Positions 34,986-43,162 of a DNA stretch of 64,000 bases are shown in pieces; the first letter of the stretch is position 1; every line of letters starts with the position of its first letter. The stretch comes from Pedobacter sp. Leaf194 (GTDB lineage: Bacteria > Bacteroidota > Bacteroidia > Sphingobacteriales > Sphingobacteriaceae). The translations under genes and the position numbers were made by a program. Location: the NCBI RefSeq assembly GCF_001423945.1, contig NZ_LMPU01000011.1:124001-188000 (forward strand), in the 5' to 3' direction. The notes under the pieces were generated by a model. That model was not told the DNA's origin. It searched no databases and worked only from the letters and a program-made list of their open reading frames with translations.

Positions 34986-36044
34986 TCAGGCAGTATGTTG
35001 TAGCTTAATAATTTTTTTATGTCTGCTTTCTTTGATAAACGTCCCGATAATGTTGGTTAAAGCATTTGTTTCAATTAAAAAACCATCATGTCCGTATTCC
35101 GAATGAATGGTGGCAAATTCTGCGTCTGTAATATTATCTGCCAGGTATTTCTGTTCTGAAATCGGGAAGAGTAAATCATTCTCAATGCCGATAACCAGCG
35201 TATTTGCTTTAATCAGTTTTAGTGCCTCCGCAATAGATTTTCTGTTTCGGCCAACATTATGGCTATCCATTGCTTTAGTTAAATAATAGTAACTATAAGC
35301 ATTAAAGCGGTTTATCAGTTTTTCACCCTGATAATTTTGGTAAGACGAAGACCTGAAATTGTCCGTTTTGTCGTTATCACTTTCAACTTGCGTGTTGCTA
35401 TACGCGTGATAGGTCCGGTAGCTTAAAAGAGCTATACTTCTTGCAGTTTTTAATCCTTTGCTACCGCCATCTTTTTTATTGGCATAGAAAGTTCTATCGG
35501 TTGTAATTGCCAAACGCTGACTTTCATTAAAGGCAATTCCCCACGGTGAATGCACTGCATTGGTTGCCACCAGAATTAGGTTTTCAATCCTGGCAGGTTC
35601 GATAATGCCCCATTCCACCGCCTGCTGACCGCCCAATGAACCGCCAATGAGCAATCTGATGTTCTCAATACCCAGGTAACTAGCCAGCACCTGATGCGCA
35701 GAAACGAAATCGCGGATGGTAAATTGTGGGAATGATAAATAGTAAGGTGAACCAGTAACCGGATTTGTGCTCAATGGATTTGTAGTGCCATAGTGAGAAC
35801 CTAGAACGTTTGCACAAACGATGAAGTGCTCATTCGGGTTAAACAAAGCATTTTGGCCGAACAAACCCTCCCACCATTCAAAAACATCCGCATTTGCAGT
35901 TAATGCATGGCACACCCAAATCACATTATCTTTAGCGGCATTTAATTTTCCAAAAGTTTGATAGGCAATTTTTAGATTCCGGATTTTTTTTCCGTTTTCT
36001 AGCTTAAATTGTTTGGGATAACTGTAAGTAGCTGATGTGCTCAT
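34986..36044 (-). CDS. metX: Homoserine O-acetyltransferase
   Basis: Cytosolic alpha/beta hydrolase-fold enzyme of 352 residues that acetylates homoserine with acetyl-CoA. The nucleophile elbow LIGGSLGGQQ gives Ser136, with Asp290 (IENDLLFP) and His319 (YGHDGFL) completing the triad. WVCHALTANADV and NVLGSHYGTTNP are typical of MetX. It lies 29 nt downstream of metY and feeds it with O-acetylhomoserine. Succinyl specificity cannot be excluded from sequence alone. Confidence 0.94.
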   Translation of the reverse strand: MSTSATYSYPKQFKLENGKKIRNLKIAYQTFGKLNAAKDNVIWVCHALTANADVFEWWEGLFGQNALFNPNEHFIVCANVLGSHYGTTNPLSTNPVTGSPYYLSFPQFTIRDFVSAHQVLASYLGIENIRLLIGGSLGGQQAVEWGIIEPARIENLILVATNAVHSPWGIAFNESQRLAITTDRTFYANKKDGGSKGLKTARSIALLSYRTYHAYSNTQVESDNDKTDNFRSSSYQNYQGEKLINRFNAYSYYYLTKAMDSHNVGRNRKSIAEALKLIKANTLVIGIENDLLFPISEQKYLADNITDAEFATIHSEYGHDGFLIETNALTNIIGTFIKESRHKKIIKLQHTA

Positions 36045-36073
36045 TATAATATGTATTCTCGTAATAATTGATT

Positions 36074-37405
36074 TTAGGATTGCAAACTTTCGACAGTTTT
36101 TTGAGCGCCAATGGATGCAAACGCTTGTTCGAAATCTGCCTTAATATCATCAATATGCTCTATACCAACAGAAACCCTTAAAGCGTTTGGCTTTACGCCC
36201 GCGGCTAATTGTTCGGTATCACTTAGCTGTTGGTGCGTAGTGGCCGATGGCTGAATGATCAGCGTTTTCGCATCACCCACGTTAGCCAGGTGCGAAACCA
36301 GTTTTAAATTATCAATAACCTGTGTGGCATTTTCTTTGGTGCCATTTAATTCGAATGACAAGACTCCGCCGAAACCATTGCTTAAATATTTTTTAGCCAG
36401 GCTATTGTATTTGCTGCTTGCCAGGCCCGGATAATGAACCTCTTTAACCAAAGGATGATTTTCCAGCCAGATGGCCAATTCCAAAGCATTATCTACATGG
36501 CGCTGTACGCGAAGTGATAAAGTTTCTAAACCTTGCAATAAAAGAAATGAATTGAACGGTGAAAGCGCCGGCCCTAAATCCCGCAAGCCTTCAACCCGAG
36601 CCCTTATTATAAACTGAATGTTTCCAAACGGGCCGCCAATTCCAAAAACATCATTAAAAACCAAACCATGGTAACCTTCAGCAGGTTCTGTAAATTGAGG
36701 AAACTTACCATTGCCCCAATTGTAGTTACCACCATCAACAATAACGCCTCCAATACTTGTTCCATGTCCGCCAATCCATTTCGTGGCAGATTCTACCACA
36801 ATGTTTGCGCCATGCTCAAGGGGTTTAAATAAATATCCGCCAGCGCCAAAAGTATTGTCTACAATTAAAGGGATATCATATTTCTTGGCAATTGCAGCAA
36901 TCTTTTCAAAATCGGGAACACTAAATGCCGGATTGCCAATCGTTTCCAGGTAAATTGCTTTAGTTTTTCCTGTAATTCTTTGTTCAAATTCATCAGGAAC
37001 ATCCGGGTTCGCAAAATCCACCTGTATGCCTAAACGTTTAAAGGCAACTTTAAACTGGTTATAAGTTCCACCATAAATATGCGATGATGATACGATACTG
37101 TCGCCAGCCTCTAATATGTTATGTAAGGCAATAAATTGGGCTGCCTGCCCAGATGCTACCGCCAGAGCCGCAATTCCGCCTTCTAATGCCGCAATCCTTT
37201 TTTCAAAAACATCGGTTGTTGGGTTCATTAACCGGGTGTAAATGTTCCCAAACTCCTTTAATGCAAATAGATTAGCGCCGTGCTCTGCATTTTTAAAGCC
37301 GTATGATGTTGTTTGGTAGATTGGAACTGCTCTTGAACCTGTAGTTGGGTCTATTTCCTGGCCAGCGTGTAGTTGTAAAGTTTCAAATTTATATGTAGTT
37401 GACAT
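36074..37405 (-). CDS. metY: O-acetylhomoserine sulfhydrylase
   Basis: PLP-dependent Cys/Met-metabolism enzyme of 443 residues that makes homocysteine directly from O-acetylhomoserine and sulfide. Lys209 in ESATKWIGGHGTSIGG is the Schiff-base lysine. TLQLHAGQEIDPTTGSRAVPIYQTT-type N-terminus and the long (over 420 residue) length set it apart from cystathionine gamma-synthases. It is the first long gene after a SAM-I riboswitch and a sulfur-rich leader peptide, and lies before metX and hom. Confidence 0.95.
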   Translation of the reverse strand: MSTTYKFETLQLHAGQEIDPTTGSRAVPIYQTTSYGFKNAEHGANLFALKEFGNIYTRLMNPTTDVFEKRIAALEGGIAALAVASGQAAQFIALHNILEAGDSIVSSSHIYGGTYNQFKVAFKRLGIQVDFANPDVPDEFEQRITGKTKAIYLETIGNPAFSVPDFEKIAAIAKKYDIPLIVDNTFGAGGYLFKPLEHGANIVVESATKWIGGHGTSIGGVIVDGGNYNWGNGKFPQFTEPAEGYHGLVFNDVFGIGGPFGNIQFIIRARVEGLRDLGPALSPFNSFLLLQGLETLSLRVQRHVDNALELAIWLENHPLVKEVHYPGLASSKYNSLAKKYLSNGFGGVLSFELNGTKENATQVIDNLKLVSHLANVGDAKTLIIQPSATTHQQLSDTEQLAAGVKPNALRVSVGIEHIDDIKADFEQAFASIGAQKTVESLQS

Positions 37406-37561
37406 TTTCTTATTAATTGAATGTTAAATGATAAAATAGTTAATTTAACAGGCTTCCGTTAAACTTTTAATTACAGAAACCTATATTCTAGCTTGGGCGT
37501 ATCCCGATTTCCCGGGACCTTCCAGTTTGAAAAAAATAAACAAAAAGGGAAGATTTTTGAC

Positions 37562-37590
37562 TTACTGCATGCAACAGCGCATACAAGTAA
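37562..37590 (-). promoter_or_regulatory. Hairpin over the end of the leader peptide, candidate attenuator
   Basis: On the minus strand TTACTTGTATGC pairs with GCATGCAGTAA (one bulged T, one G-U pair) around a GCTGTT loop. The arms cover the last Cys, Met and stop codons of the leader peptide. A T-rich but interrupted tract follows. Ribosome position on these codons would decide whether the hairpin forms. Confidence 0.5.
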
Positions 37591-37690
37591 TCGCTTGCAT
37601 ATCATTGCAAATCAATAAAATAGAAGAATATTCTACGTGTTCAAGGTTCTGATTTTGTTCGCCTTGCGATTGAAGATTAAATGTTTTCAT
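37562..37690 (-). CDS. Sulfur-rich leader peptide (42 residues) between SAM riboswitch and metY
   Basis: A 42-residue ATG-initiated frame begins 7 nt after the riboswitch P1 helix and ends 156 nt before metY. The N-terminal two thirds are polar (MKTFNLQSQGEQNQNLEHVE) and followed by YSSILLI. The last 15 residues, CNDMQAITCMRCCMQ, contain four Cys and three Met. Position, size and composition fit a regulatory leader peptide whose translation reports Cys and Met supply. The P1 3' strand occupies the region just upstream of its ATG, so SAM binding could also block its ribosome binding. An alternative is a small Cys-rich protein, such as a metal binder, that happens to be controlled by SAM. Confidence 0.65.
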   Translation of the reverse strand: MKTFNLQSQGEQNQNLEHVEYSSILLICNDMQAITCMRCCMQ

Positions 37691-37697
37691 CTTTATA

Positions 37698-37806
37698 ATT
37701 TATATCTCCGTATAACACCATGTTAGCCGGTCAGGAATTGGCACCTTCTCTCTCTGAGGGTTGCCAGTGGGTCATTGAGCCAGTCTCTCGCCACTTCTTT
37801 ATAAAT
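37698..37806 (-). promoter_or_regulatory. SAM-I (S-box) riboswitch
   Basis: Minus-strand leader with the S-box core. P1 is ATTTATA/TATAAAT. The kink-turn and P2 segment reads GAGAGACTGGCTCAATGACC, followed by ACTGGCAACC, then GAAGGTGCCAATTCCTG and a GGAGATATAA closing block. These match the conserved aptamer that binds S-adenosylmethionine. It controls the leader peptide and metY-metX; high SAM should lower expression. Confidence 0.93.
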
Positions 37807-37883
37807 CAATCCGATTTAAGAATTGACTTTTATTTGCCTTACACCAAATAATATTTCAAATGTCTGAATTATATTTTAAACAA

Positions 37884-37891
37884 CAAAATTA
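37884..37891 (-). promoter_or_regulatory. Possible -7 element for the SAM-riboswitch transcript
   Basis: TAATTTTG on the minus strand fits TAnnTTTG about 78 nt before P1 of the riboswitch. No -33 TTG is evident at the usual distance. Confidence 0.35.
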
Positions 37892-37986
37892 AATTTTGAA
37901 TTTTTATGAACCACTTGTAAATCAGCTCTATTAATTTTAACCAACAAACATAAAATGAACTAACATAAAGTTAACCTTAAAAATTT

Positions 37987-37994
37987 TATGTTTG
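37987..37994 (+). promoter_or_regulatory. Possible -7 element for the secreted hypothetical protein
   Basis: TATGTTTG matches TAnnTTTG and ends 19 nt before the ATG at 38014, a usual distance. No clear -33 TTG is seen. Confidence 0.4.
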
Positions 37995-38013
37995 TATCAC
38001 CTATCTAATCATT

Positions 38014-39018
38014 ATGGAAAAAATCAAATCTATCTCATTAGCTCTGCTTGTTACGTTTTCAGGGTTAACCGCTCAGGCACAGTTCGGCGGTTTAAAAGAC
38101 AAATTATTAAAAGTTGGCACTGCCCAGGGCGCAAAAGCACTTGGTGTCGATAAATTTTTAAAGCAACCAGCAGCCATCACAACCTCATTCGAGGATGTAA
38201 ATCGCGACGGTGAAAAAATGCCAGACTTTAACACGAACGCTAAATTTCAACCATTGTATCTGTTGCCAAAAAATCCTGAGGGTGGTTTTGTACTTTGCGA
38301 AGGCTTTTATGAAATGACAAATAAAAGTTACTGTTTAAAAGCAGGAACTTATGCGCCTTCAAAAGGCGATGGATACATGTTTGCACCAGTGCTGGGCCCG
38401 AAAGAAGAAATTGTTGTGTCAATTTTGAAGAGTGCTGAAAAGCATCCGGATGTTGAGCAACATGACATTCAGATTTTGTTGTGGACAATTATAGCCCGAA
38501 CAAAATTTGCCGATTATGCCGGAACCGTGAAACTTACAGCACTAAAACTTTTAACACCAAAGCAGTTAACACAATTAGAAGGTGGGGCCTTGGGTGTTTT
38601 ACCGTTTGATGTGATGGAGAAAGCAAAAGACCAGCTTCCATCAGGCATCAAGGCCGTTTTCGAGGCTGAAAATAACATTCGCCAATTGGTTTCTTCCGGT
38701 AACTACACCTATGCCGATATGGAAAAATACGCTATAATTGCCGGCATGGCGCCGCCAAGGGCCGATGTACCGAGCGGCATATGGACAAAGCATCCTGATG
38801 GCTATTATGTCCGCTATTTTCCTGCAGGGTATTCTGTTACAAAGGTACAGGTTTACGTGCCCAAAGAATTGTTAGCCAATGGAAACAAGGTGATTTATGA
38901 TGCAGCAGGCGATATTGCATGCCCGGCGAATACAGGTTCACAGCGATTGGCACAAACAAACGAGCCATTAAATGCGAATTATTCAGCAAAGTTAGTAACG
39001 GTTTGTAATCCAAAATAG
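38014..39018 (+). CDS. Secreted hypothetical protein
   Basis: Exported protein of 334 residues with a signal peptide (ends at about AQAQ, residue 22). I do not recognise a family. Visible parts are a Gly/Lys-rich start of the mature chain (FGGLKDKLLKVGTAQGAKALG), a helical middle (VSILKSAEKHPDVEQHDIQILLWTIIARTKFAD) and a beta-rich end with WTKHPDGYYVRYFPAGYSVTKVQVYVP. Four Cys in the mature part could form disulfides. It is monocistronic and divergent from the SAM-riboswitch transcript. Length and codon use are those of its neighbours, so it is a real gene. Confidence 0.8.
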   Translation: MEKIKSISLALLVTFSGLTAQAQFGGLKDKLLKVGTAQGAKALGVDKFLKQPAAITTSFEDVNRDGEKMPDFNTNAKFQPLYLLPKNPEGGFVLCEGFYEMTNKSYCLKAGTYAPSKGDGYMFAPVLGPKEEIVVSILKSAEKHPDVEQHDIQILLWTIIARTKFADYAGTVKLTALKLLTPKQLTQLEGGALGVLPFDVMEKAKDQLPSGIKAVFEAENNIRQLVSSGNYTYADMEKYAIIAGMAPPRADVPSGIWTKHPDGYYVRYFPAGYSVTKVQVYVPKELLANGNKVIYDAAGDIACPANTGSQRLAQTNEPLNANYSAKLVTVCNPK

Positions 39019-39059
39019 GTTTTGGAAATGAGCGGGATTGTAATTCTTAGGCAATTGCA

Positions 39060-39119
39060 GTCCCGCTTTTTGCTATAGCCCCGAAAAAAAATCGGGGGCT
39101 GTCGCTACAATCGGGTTTA
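39060..39119 (+). repeat. 60-nt intergenic hairpin repeat, copy 2
   Basis: Same ends (GTCCCGCTTT ... CAATCGGGTTTA) and length as copy 1 at 30586-30645. The inner stem is AGCCCCGA/TCGGGGGCT with a poly-A loop. It lies between two convergent genes, where it may also end transcription. Confidence 0.7.
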
Positions 39120-39226
39120 AACACAAAGATTCTTGTCTGTATGTGCGCTAAGTGCGCTCTTGCAATTCACGATTACGCATTTATGGATGCCCAAGCTTAA
39201 CTAGCGCTCATCCGCATACGCAAATT

Positions 39227-40342
39227 CTATCCGAGTGCCTGCTCCAAATCAGCGATTATATCATCTGGATGTTCCAACCCAACTGAAATCCGTAAAAGAT
39301 TTTTTGGTGTTTTGCTATCCGGACCCTCAACTGAAAAACGGTGCTCGATTAAACTTTCTACACCACCCAAACTTGTGGCCTGCGCAAATAGTTGCACACC
39401 ATTCACTACTTTACTAGTAGCTTCTACATCGCCTTTAACCAAAAAAGACATCATTCCACCAAAATCTTTCATTTGTTTTTTTGCGATTTCATGTTGCGGG
39501 TGGGTTTCCAGTCCGGGGTAAAACACCGCTTCAACTTTTGGATGCTTAGCTAAATACTGCGCAACTTGTTTTCCATTTTCGCAATGGCCTTTCATACGAT
39601 AGGCGAGGGTTTTTATGCTTCTGCAAAGTAAAAAACAATCGAAAGGCGAAGGCACGGCACCGCCCGTTTGCTGAACGTTTCTGATTTTTTCCCAAAGTGC
39701 ATCCTGTTTGGCAGTGATTAAAATCCCACCTAAAATATCGCTATGGCCGCCCAAATATTTTGTGCTGCTATGCATTACAATGTCTGCACCAAGCAAAATT
39801 GGATTCTGTAAAACTGGCGAAGCAAATGTACTGTCGCACGCCAAAGTGATGTTTCTGGATTTTGCAATGCTGGAAATTGCCTCAATATCTGTAACTTTTA
39901 ATAACGGGTTAGAGGGCGTTTCAATCCAAATTAAGGCTGTGTTGGGTTTTATGCTTGCTTCGATTAACGCAAGATTGGTTTGGTCGACAAAATCAAATTC
40001 TAGCGTTTCGTTAAAAATGGTTAGCAATTGCTTTTTAATGCCCCAGTACATATCGTCGGGTGCTATAATATGGCTTCCCGGTTTTAGCGCCTGAAACAAA
40101 CTCATTCCACAATTATTACCAGAAGCGAAGGCGGCAGCAGCTGCTCCATACTCAAGTTTAGCTACGGTGTTTTCTAAAGCAGACCGATTTGGGTTACTCA
40201 CCCTACTATACATATGCCCGCCGGGATAACCTCCATTTTCATCGCGGAAAAAAGTTGTAGATAAATTTATTGGCGAGGTAACATCACCAGTTGTACTTTT
40301 TACAATATTAGACGCGTGGATAGCAAGGGTTTCGGGTTTCAT
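39227..40342 (-). CDS. Cystathionine gamma-synthase/lyase-type PLP enzyme
   Basis: Cys/Met-metabolism PLP enzyme of 371 residues. Lys195 in HSSTKYLGGHSDILGG is the Schiff-base lysine. YSRVSNPNRSALE, WIETPSNPLLKV and CDSTFASPVLQNP are family motifs. At about 370 residues it is the size of cystathionine gamma-synthase, gamma-lyase or beta-lyase; the sequence does not separate these reliably. It may make cystathionine or run transsulfuration towards cysteine. It is monocistronic, outside the riboswitch operon, and no S-box is seen upstream. Confidence 0.88.
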   Translation of the reverse strand: MKPETLAIHASNIVKSTTGDVTSPINLSTTFFRDENGGYPGGHMYSRVSNPNRSALENTVAKLEYGAAAAAFASGNNCGMSLFQALKPGSHIIAPDDMYWGIKKQLLTIFNETLEFDFVDQTNLALIEASIKPNTALIWIETPSNPLLKVTDIEAISSIAKSRNITLACDSTFASPVLQNPILLGADIVMHSSTKYLGGHSDILGGILITAKQDALWEKIRNVQQTGGAVPSPFDCFLLCRSIKTLAYRMKGHCENGKQVAQYLAKHPKVEAVFYPGLETHPQHEIAKKQMKDFGGMMSFLVKGDVEATSKVVNGVQLFAQATSLGGVESLIEHRFSVEGPDSKTPKNLLRISVGLEHPDDIIADLEQALG

Positions 40343-40465
40343 TATCGGTAAAATTTTAGTCGTGTTAAAGGGAATGCAATTTAATAATTTGCCGCTAATT
40401 TAAGGTTCGTAATTGTTTTGGCAAGATTTATGTAACCAGTTTCCCGAAAATTAAATTAAACAAAA

Positions 40466-40960
40466 ATGAAAAGATTATTTATAGCTATCGCAATAGCGTG
40501 TTCTACTTTGGTAATGTTACAAAGTTGTTCGTCTACAAAAAATGCTGCAAGCGGCATTAGTGGTGGCAGGGGTACCGTTACAGGCACCTGGGTTTTGAAC
40601 AATATCACTTTAGAAGGATTGCCAGATCAGGCTGTTCAAGGTTTATTTGGCGAAAAATCTTACAAATGCTTTCAGGGCAGTACCTGGAAATTAACAAATA
40701 GCGGAAATGGCTCTTACACTTTGCCTGCATCAAGTGCTTGTGGCGCTGTAATGCAAACCATTTACTGGTCTGCCACACCAGCTGAAGAGACTTTTCAATT
40801 CAAGAAAATTTTTGAAGGTGATAAAGCCAAGAATGTAACTGAAGGCTATCGTTTGGTGCTTTCTCAACTATCTAAAGGCAACATGGTGCTGAAATCACCA
40901 ATTGAATTCGGCGGTAAAACGGCTAACATCGTGTTAACTTTTTCTCCGGCGGTAAATTAG
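40466..40960 (+). CDS. Lipocalin-family lipoprotein, hypothetical
   Basis: Predicted lipoprotein of 164 residues (lipobox VMLQSC, Cys21; Ser/Thr-rich linker). The mature domain starts TGTWVLNNITLEGLP and continues through CFQGSTWKLTNSGNGSYTL, a lipocalin-like beta-barrel pattern common in Bacteroidota outer-membrane lipoproteins. Two Cys in the domain (CFQG and SACG) may pair. No function is known. A clear terminator follows. Confidence 0.82.
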   Translation: MKRLFIAIAIACSTLVMLQSCSSTKNAASGISGGRGTVTGTWVLNNITLEGLPDQAVQGLFGEKSYKCFQGSTWKLTNSGNGSYTLPASSACGAVMQTIYWSATPAEETFQFKKIFEGDKAKNVTEGYRLVLSQLSKGNMVLKSPIEFGGKTANIVLTFSPAVN

Positions 40961-40983
40961 AAATTAACAAAACAACTAATATT

Positions 40984-41013
40984 AAAGCACTTCTGTACAG
41001 AGGTGCTTTTTTT
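40984..41013 (+). terminator. Terminator after the lipocalin-like gene
   Basis: AAAGCACTTCTGT/ACAGAGGTGCTTT stem (13 bp with one T-G pair) followed by seven T. Confidence 0.85.
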
Positions 41014-41185
41014 ATGCCTAAAGATTCCGCTTCATCTAATCATATCCCTTACAAGTCTGGATATCCGGCAAATTTGAAGTCAACTGGACTATGCACCAGA
41101 TGAAATTTAGAGTTTAAGGTTACCGAATCTCCGGCATCATGGCTGTTTGTTACAAGAAAATGATTTTCGAATCGCCTCAATGTCG

Positions 41186-41193
41186 TATTTTTG
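41186..41193 (+). promoter_or_regulatory. Possible -7 element for mqnE
   Basis: TATTTTTG matches TAnnTTTG and ends 17 nt before the ATG at 41211. It supports that start over the in-frame ATG at 41139, which would place the promoter inside the gene. Confidence 0.4.
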
Positions 41194-41210
41194 TGGAAAA
41201 TAAATCAGGA

Positions 41211-42404
41211 ATGAATACAACTGAGCAGGTTGAAAAAATATTAGCTGATACATCATTATCAACTGAACTATTAAATATTGCGCACAAAGTCCTAAATAGA
41301 AACAGAATTAGTTTTGACGAGGGTGTTTACCTCTACGAACACGCTGAGCTTGGTTATCTGGGCGTTTTAGCTAATTTCATCAGAGAGGAAAAGCATGGCG
41401 ATAAAACTTATTTCAATCGTAATTTCCACCTCGAACCTACAAACCTTTGTGTTTACGATTGTAAATTCTGCTCGTATTCGCGTTTAATTAAACAGAAGGA
41501 AGAGGGTTGGGCTTTAACAATGGAGCAAATGCTCGATATTGTTAAAAAATATGATGATGAGCCTGTAACCGAAGTGCACATTGTTGGTGGCGTTTTGCCC
41601 CAATACGATGTTGCTTTTTACTCAGCTTTATTTACTGCCATTAGAGAACATCGCCCTGGTTTACATGTAAAAGCCTTAACGCCTGTAGAATACCATTATA
41701 TTTTCAAAAAGGCTAAAATTGATTATGCTACTGGTATGAAATTGATGAAAGATGCAGGTTTACAATCTATGCCAGGCGGTGGTGCAGAAATTTTTCATCC
41801 CGAAATTCGTGAACAGATTGCTAAAGATAAGTGTACGGGTGAACAATGGCTCGCGATACACGAAGAGTGGCATAATTTGGGTATGAGAAGTAACGCCACA
41901 ATGCTTTATGGTCATATTGAGCAGTTCTGGCATCGCGTAGATCATATGGAAAAACTAAGGACGCTTCAGGATAAAACCGGTGGTTTTCAGACCTTTATAC
42001 CGTTGAAATTCCGGAATCAACATAATCAGATGAGCAATGTACCAGAATCGTCTGTAATTGAAGACTTAAGAAATTATGCCATCGCCCGTATCTATATGGA
42101 TAATTTCGACCACATCAAAGCTTACTGGGCGATGATTAGTAGGGAAACTGCGCAATTATCGCTAAACTATGGTGTCGACGACATTGACGGCACATTAGAT
42201 GATACCACGAAAATTTATTCTATGGCTGGCGCCGAAGAGCAGACACCAGCGATGAGCACCCGCGAATTGGTTAACCTAATTAAGCAAGTTGGCCGTAAAG
42301 CGATAGAACGTGATACACTTTACAATGTAGTTACGGATTTTGAGCATGTTGTTTTTGAAGAAGAAAAGAAGCCTGCCTATTATAAGTTGCCCGTTGTAAA
42401 TTAA
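41211..42404 (+). CDS. mqnE: Aminofutalosine synthase (radical SAM)
   Basis: Cytosolic radical-SAM enzyme of 397 residues that joins 3-enolpyruvyl-benzoate and SAM to aminofutalosine in the futalosine route to menaquinone. The cluster motif CxxxCxxC is at Cys80, Cys84 and Cys87 (LCVYDCKFCSYSR). VHIVGGVLPQYD, GLQSMPGGGAEIF and NATMLYGHIE fit MqnE rather than the related MqnC. The ATG at 41211 begins the conserved part; 24 upstream codons (41139 on) do not look coding. mqnA follows after a histidine phosphatase gene. Confidence 0.93.
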   Translation: MNTTEQVEKILADTSLSTELLNIAHKVLNRNRISFDEGVYLYEHAELGYLGVLANFIREEKHGDKTYFNRNFHLEPTNLCVYDCKFCSYSRLIKQKEEGWALTMEQMLDIVKKYDDEPVTEVHIVGGVLPQYDVAFYSALFTAIREHRPGLHVKALTPVEYHYIFKKAKIDYATGMKLMKDAGLQSMPGGGAEIFHPEIREQIAKDKCTGEQWLAIHEEWHNLGMRSNATMLYGHIEQFWHRVDHMEKLRTLQDKTGGFQTFIPLKFRNQHNQMSNVPESSVIEDLRNYAIARIYMDNFDHIKAYWAMISRETAQLSLNYGVDDIDGTLDDTTKIYSMAGAEEQTPAMSTRELVNLIKQVGRKAIERDTLYNVVTDFEHVVFEEEKKPAYYKLPVVN

Positions 42405-42487
42405 ATTGTGAATGGTGGGTTTTGTGACAGTTACGTTCGTAGCTATCCAAAATTTAATCCTTCTTAAATTCCAAATTCAATCATTAA

Positions 42488-43111
42488 ATGAAGCTTATCT
42501 ATATTATCCGCCACGGCGAAACAGAACTGAACAGACAGGGAATAGTACAGGGTAGAGGCATAAATTCTGACTTAAATGATACGGGTAGAGCTCAGGCTGA
42601 AGCTTTTTATCAAAAATATAAAGACGTTTCCTTCGATAAAATTTACACTTCCGATTTGAAGAGGACGTGGCAAACCGTTCAGAAATTCATTGATTCAGGG
42701 ATTCCCTGGGAAAAGCTTTCGGGTTTGGATGAATTGGCCTGGGGTGTTTGGGAAGGTAAACCAAATACTGAAGATTCAAGAGATGCTTTTCGTGATATGT
42801 TACAGGCGTGGCAGGATGGCGACTACACAGCTCATTTTGAAGGGGGCGAAAGCGTTAAGGATGTTTATGAGCGCCTAAAACAACCCATGGAAGTTTTGGC
42901 AGGCAGACCGCAGGAAGAAACAGTTTTACTTTGCATGCATGGCAGAGCAATGCGGGTTTTTCTTTGTCTTTTGCTTGGAAAGCCGTTAAATGAAATGACT
43001 GAGTTTCCACATCAAAATACCGTTTTATATAAAATGGGCTTTGAGGATGGTAAATTTTCGGTTGTCGAATTTAATAGTGCTGTTCACCTCGACGGCTTAG
43101 TTACGGGATAA
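42488..43111 (+). CDS. Histidine phosphatase (phosphoglycerate mutase-like)
   Basis: Cytosolic branch-1 histidine phosphatase of 207 residues. The phospho-His motif is IIRHGETELN (Arg8, His9). Arg59 (LKRT), Glu82 (LDELAWG) and His151 (CMHGRAM) complete the pocket. The set fits a phosphatase such as CobC, PhoE or GpmB relatives rather than a glycolytic mutase. It lies 83 nt after mqnE and 51 nt before mqnA, on the same strand, and is probably co-transcribed. No phosphatase step in the futalosine pathway is established, so its substrate is open. Confidence 0.88.
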   Translation: MKLIYIIRHGETELNRQGIVQGRGINSDLNDTGRAQAEAFYQKYKDVSFDKIYTSDLKRTWQTVQKFIDSGIPWEKLSGLDELAWGVWEGKPNTEDSRDAFRDMLQAWQDGDYTAHFEGGESVKDVYERLKQPMEVLAGRPQEETVLLCMHGRAMRVFLCLLLGKPLNEMTEFPHQNTVLYKMGFEDGKFSVVEFNSAVHLDGLVTG

Positions 43112-43162
43112 ACATTAGTGCCATAAATTGATGGCCTTAATTGAAAATAACAGTTTAATACA

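Noticed and set aside
41139..41210. Upstream extension of mqnE
   Set aside because: The extra 24 codons are not protein-like and a -7 promoter element lies inside them.
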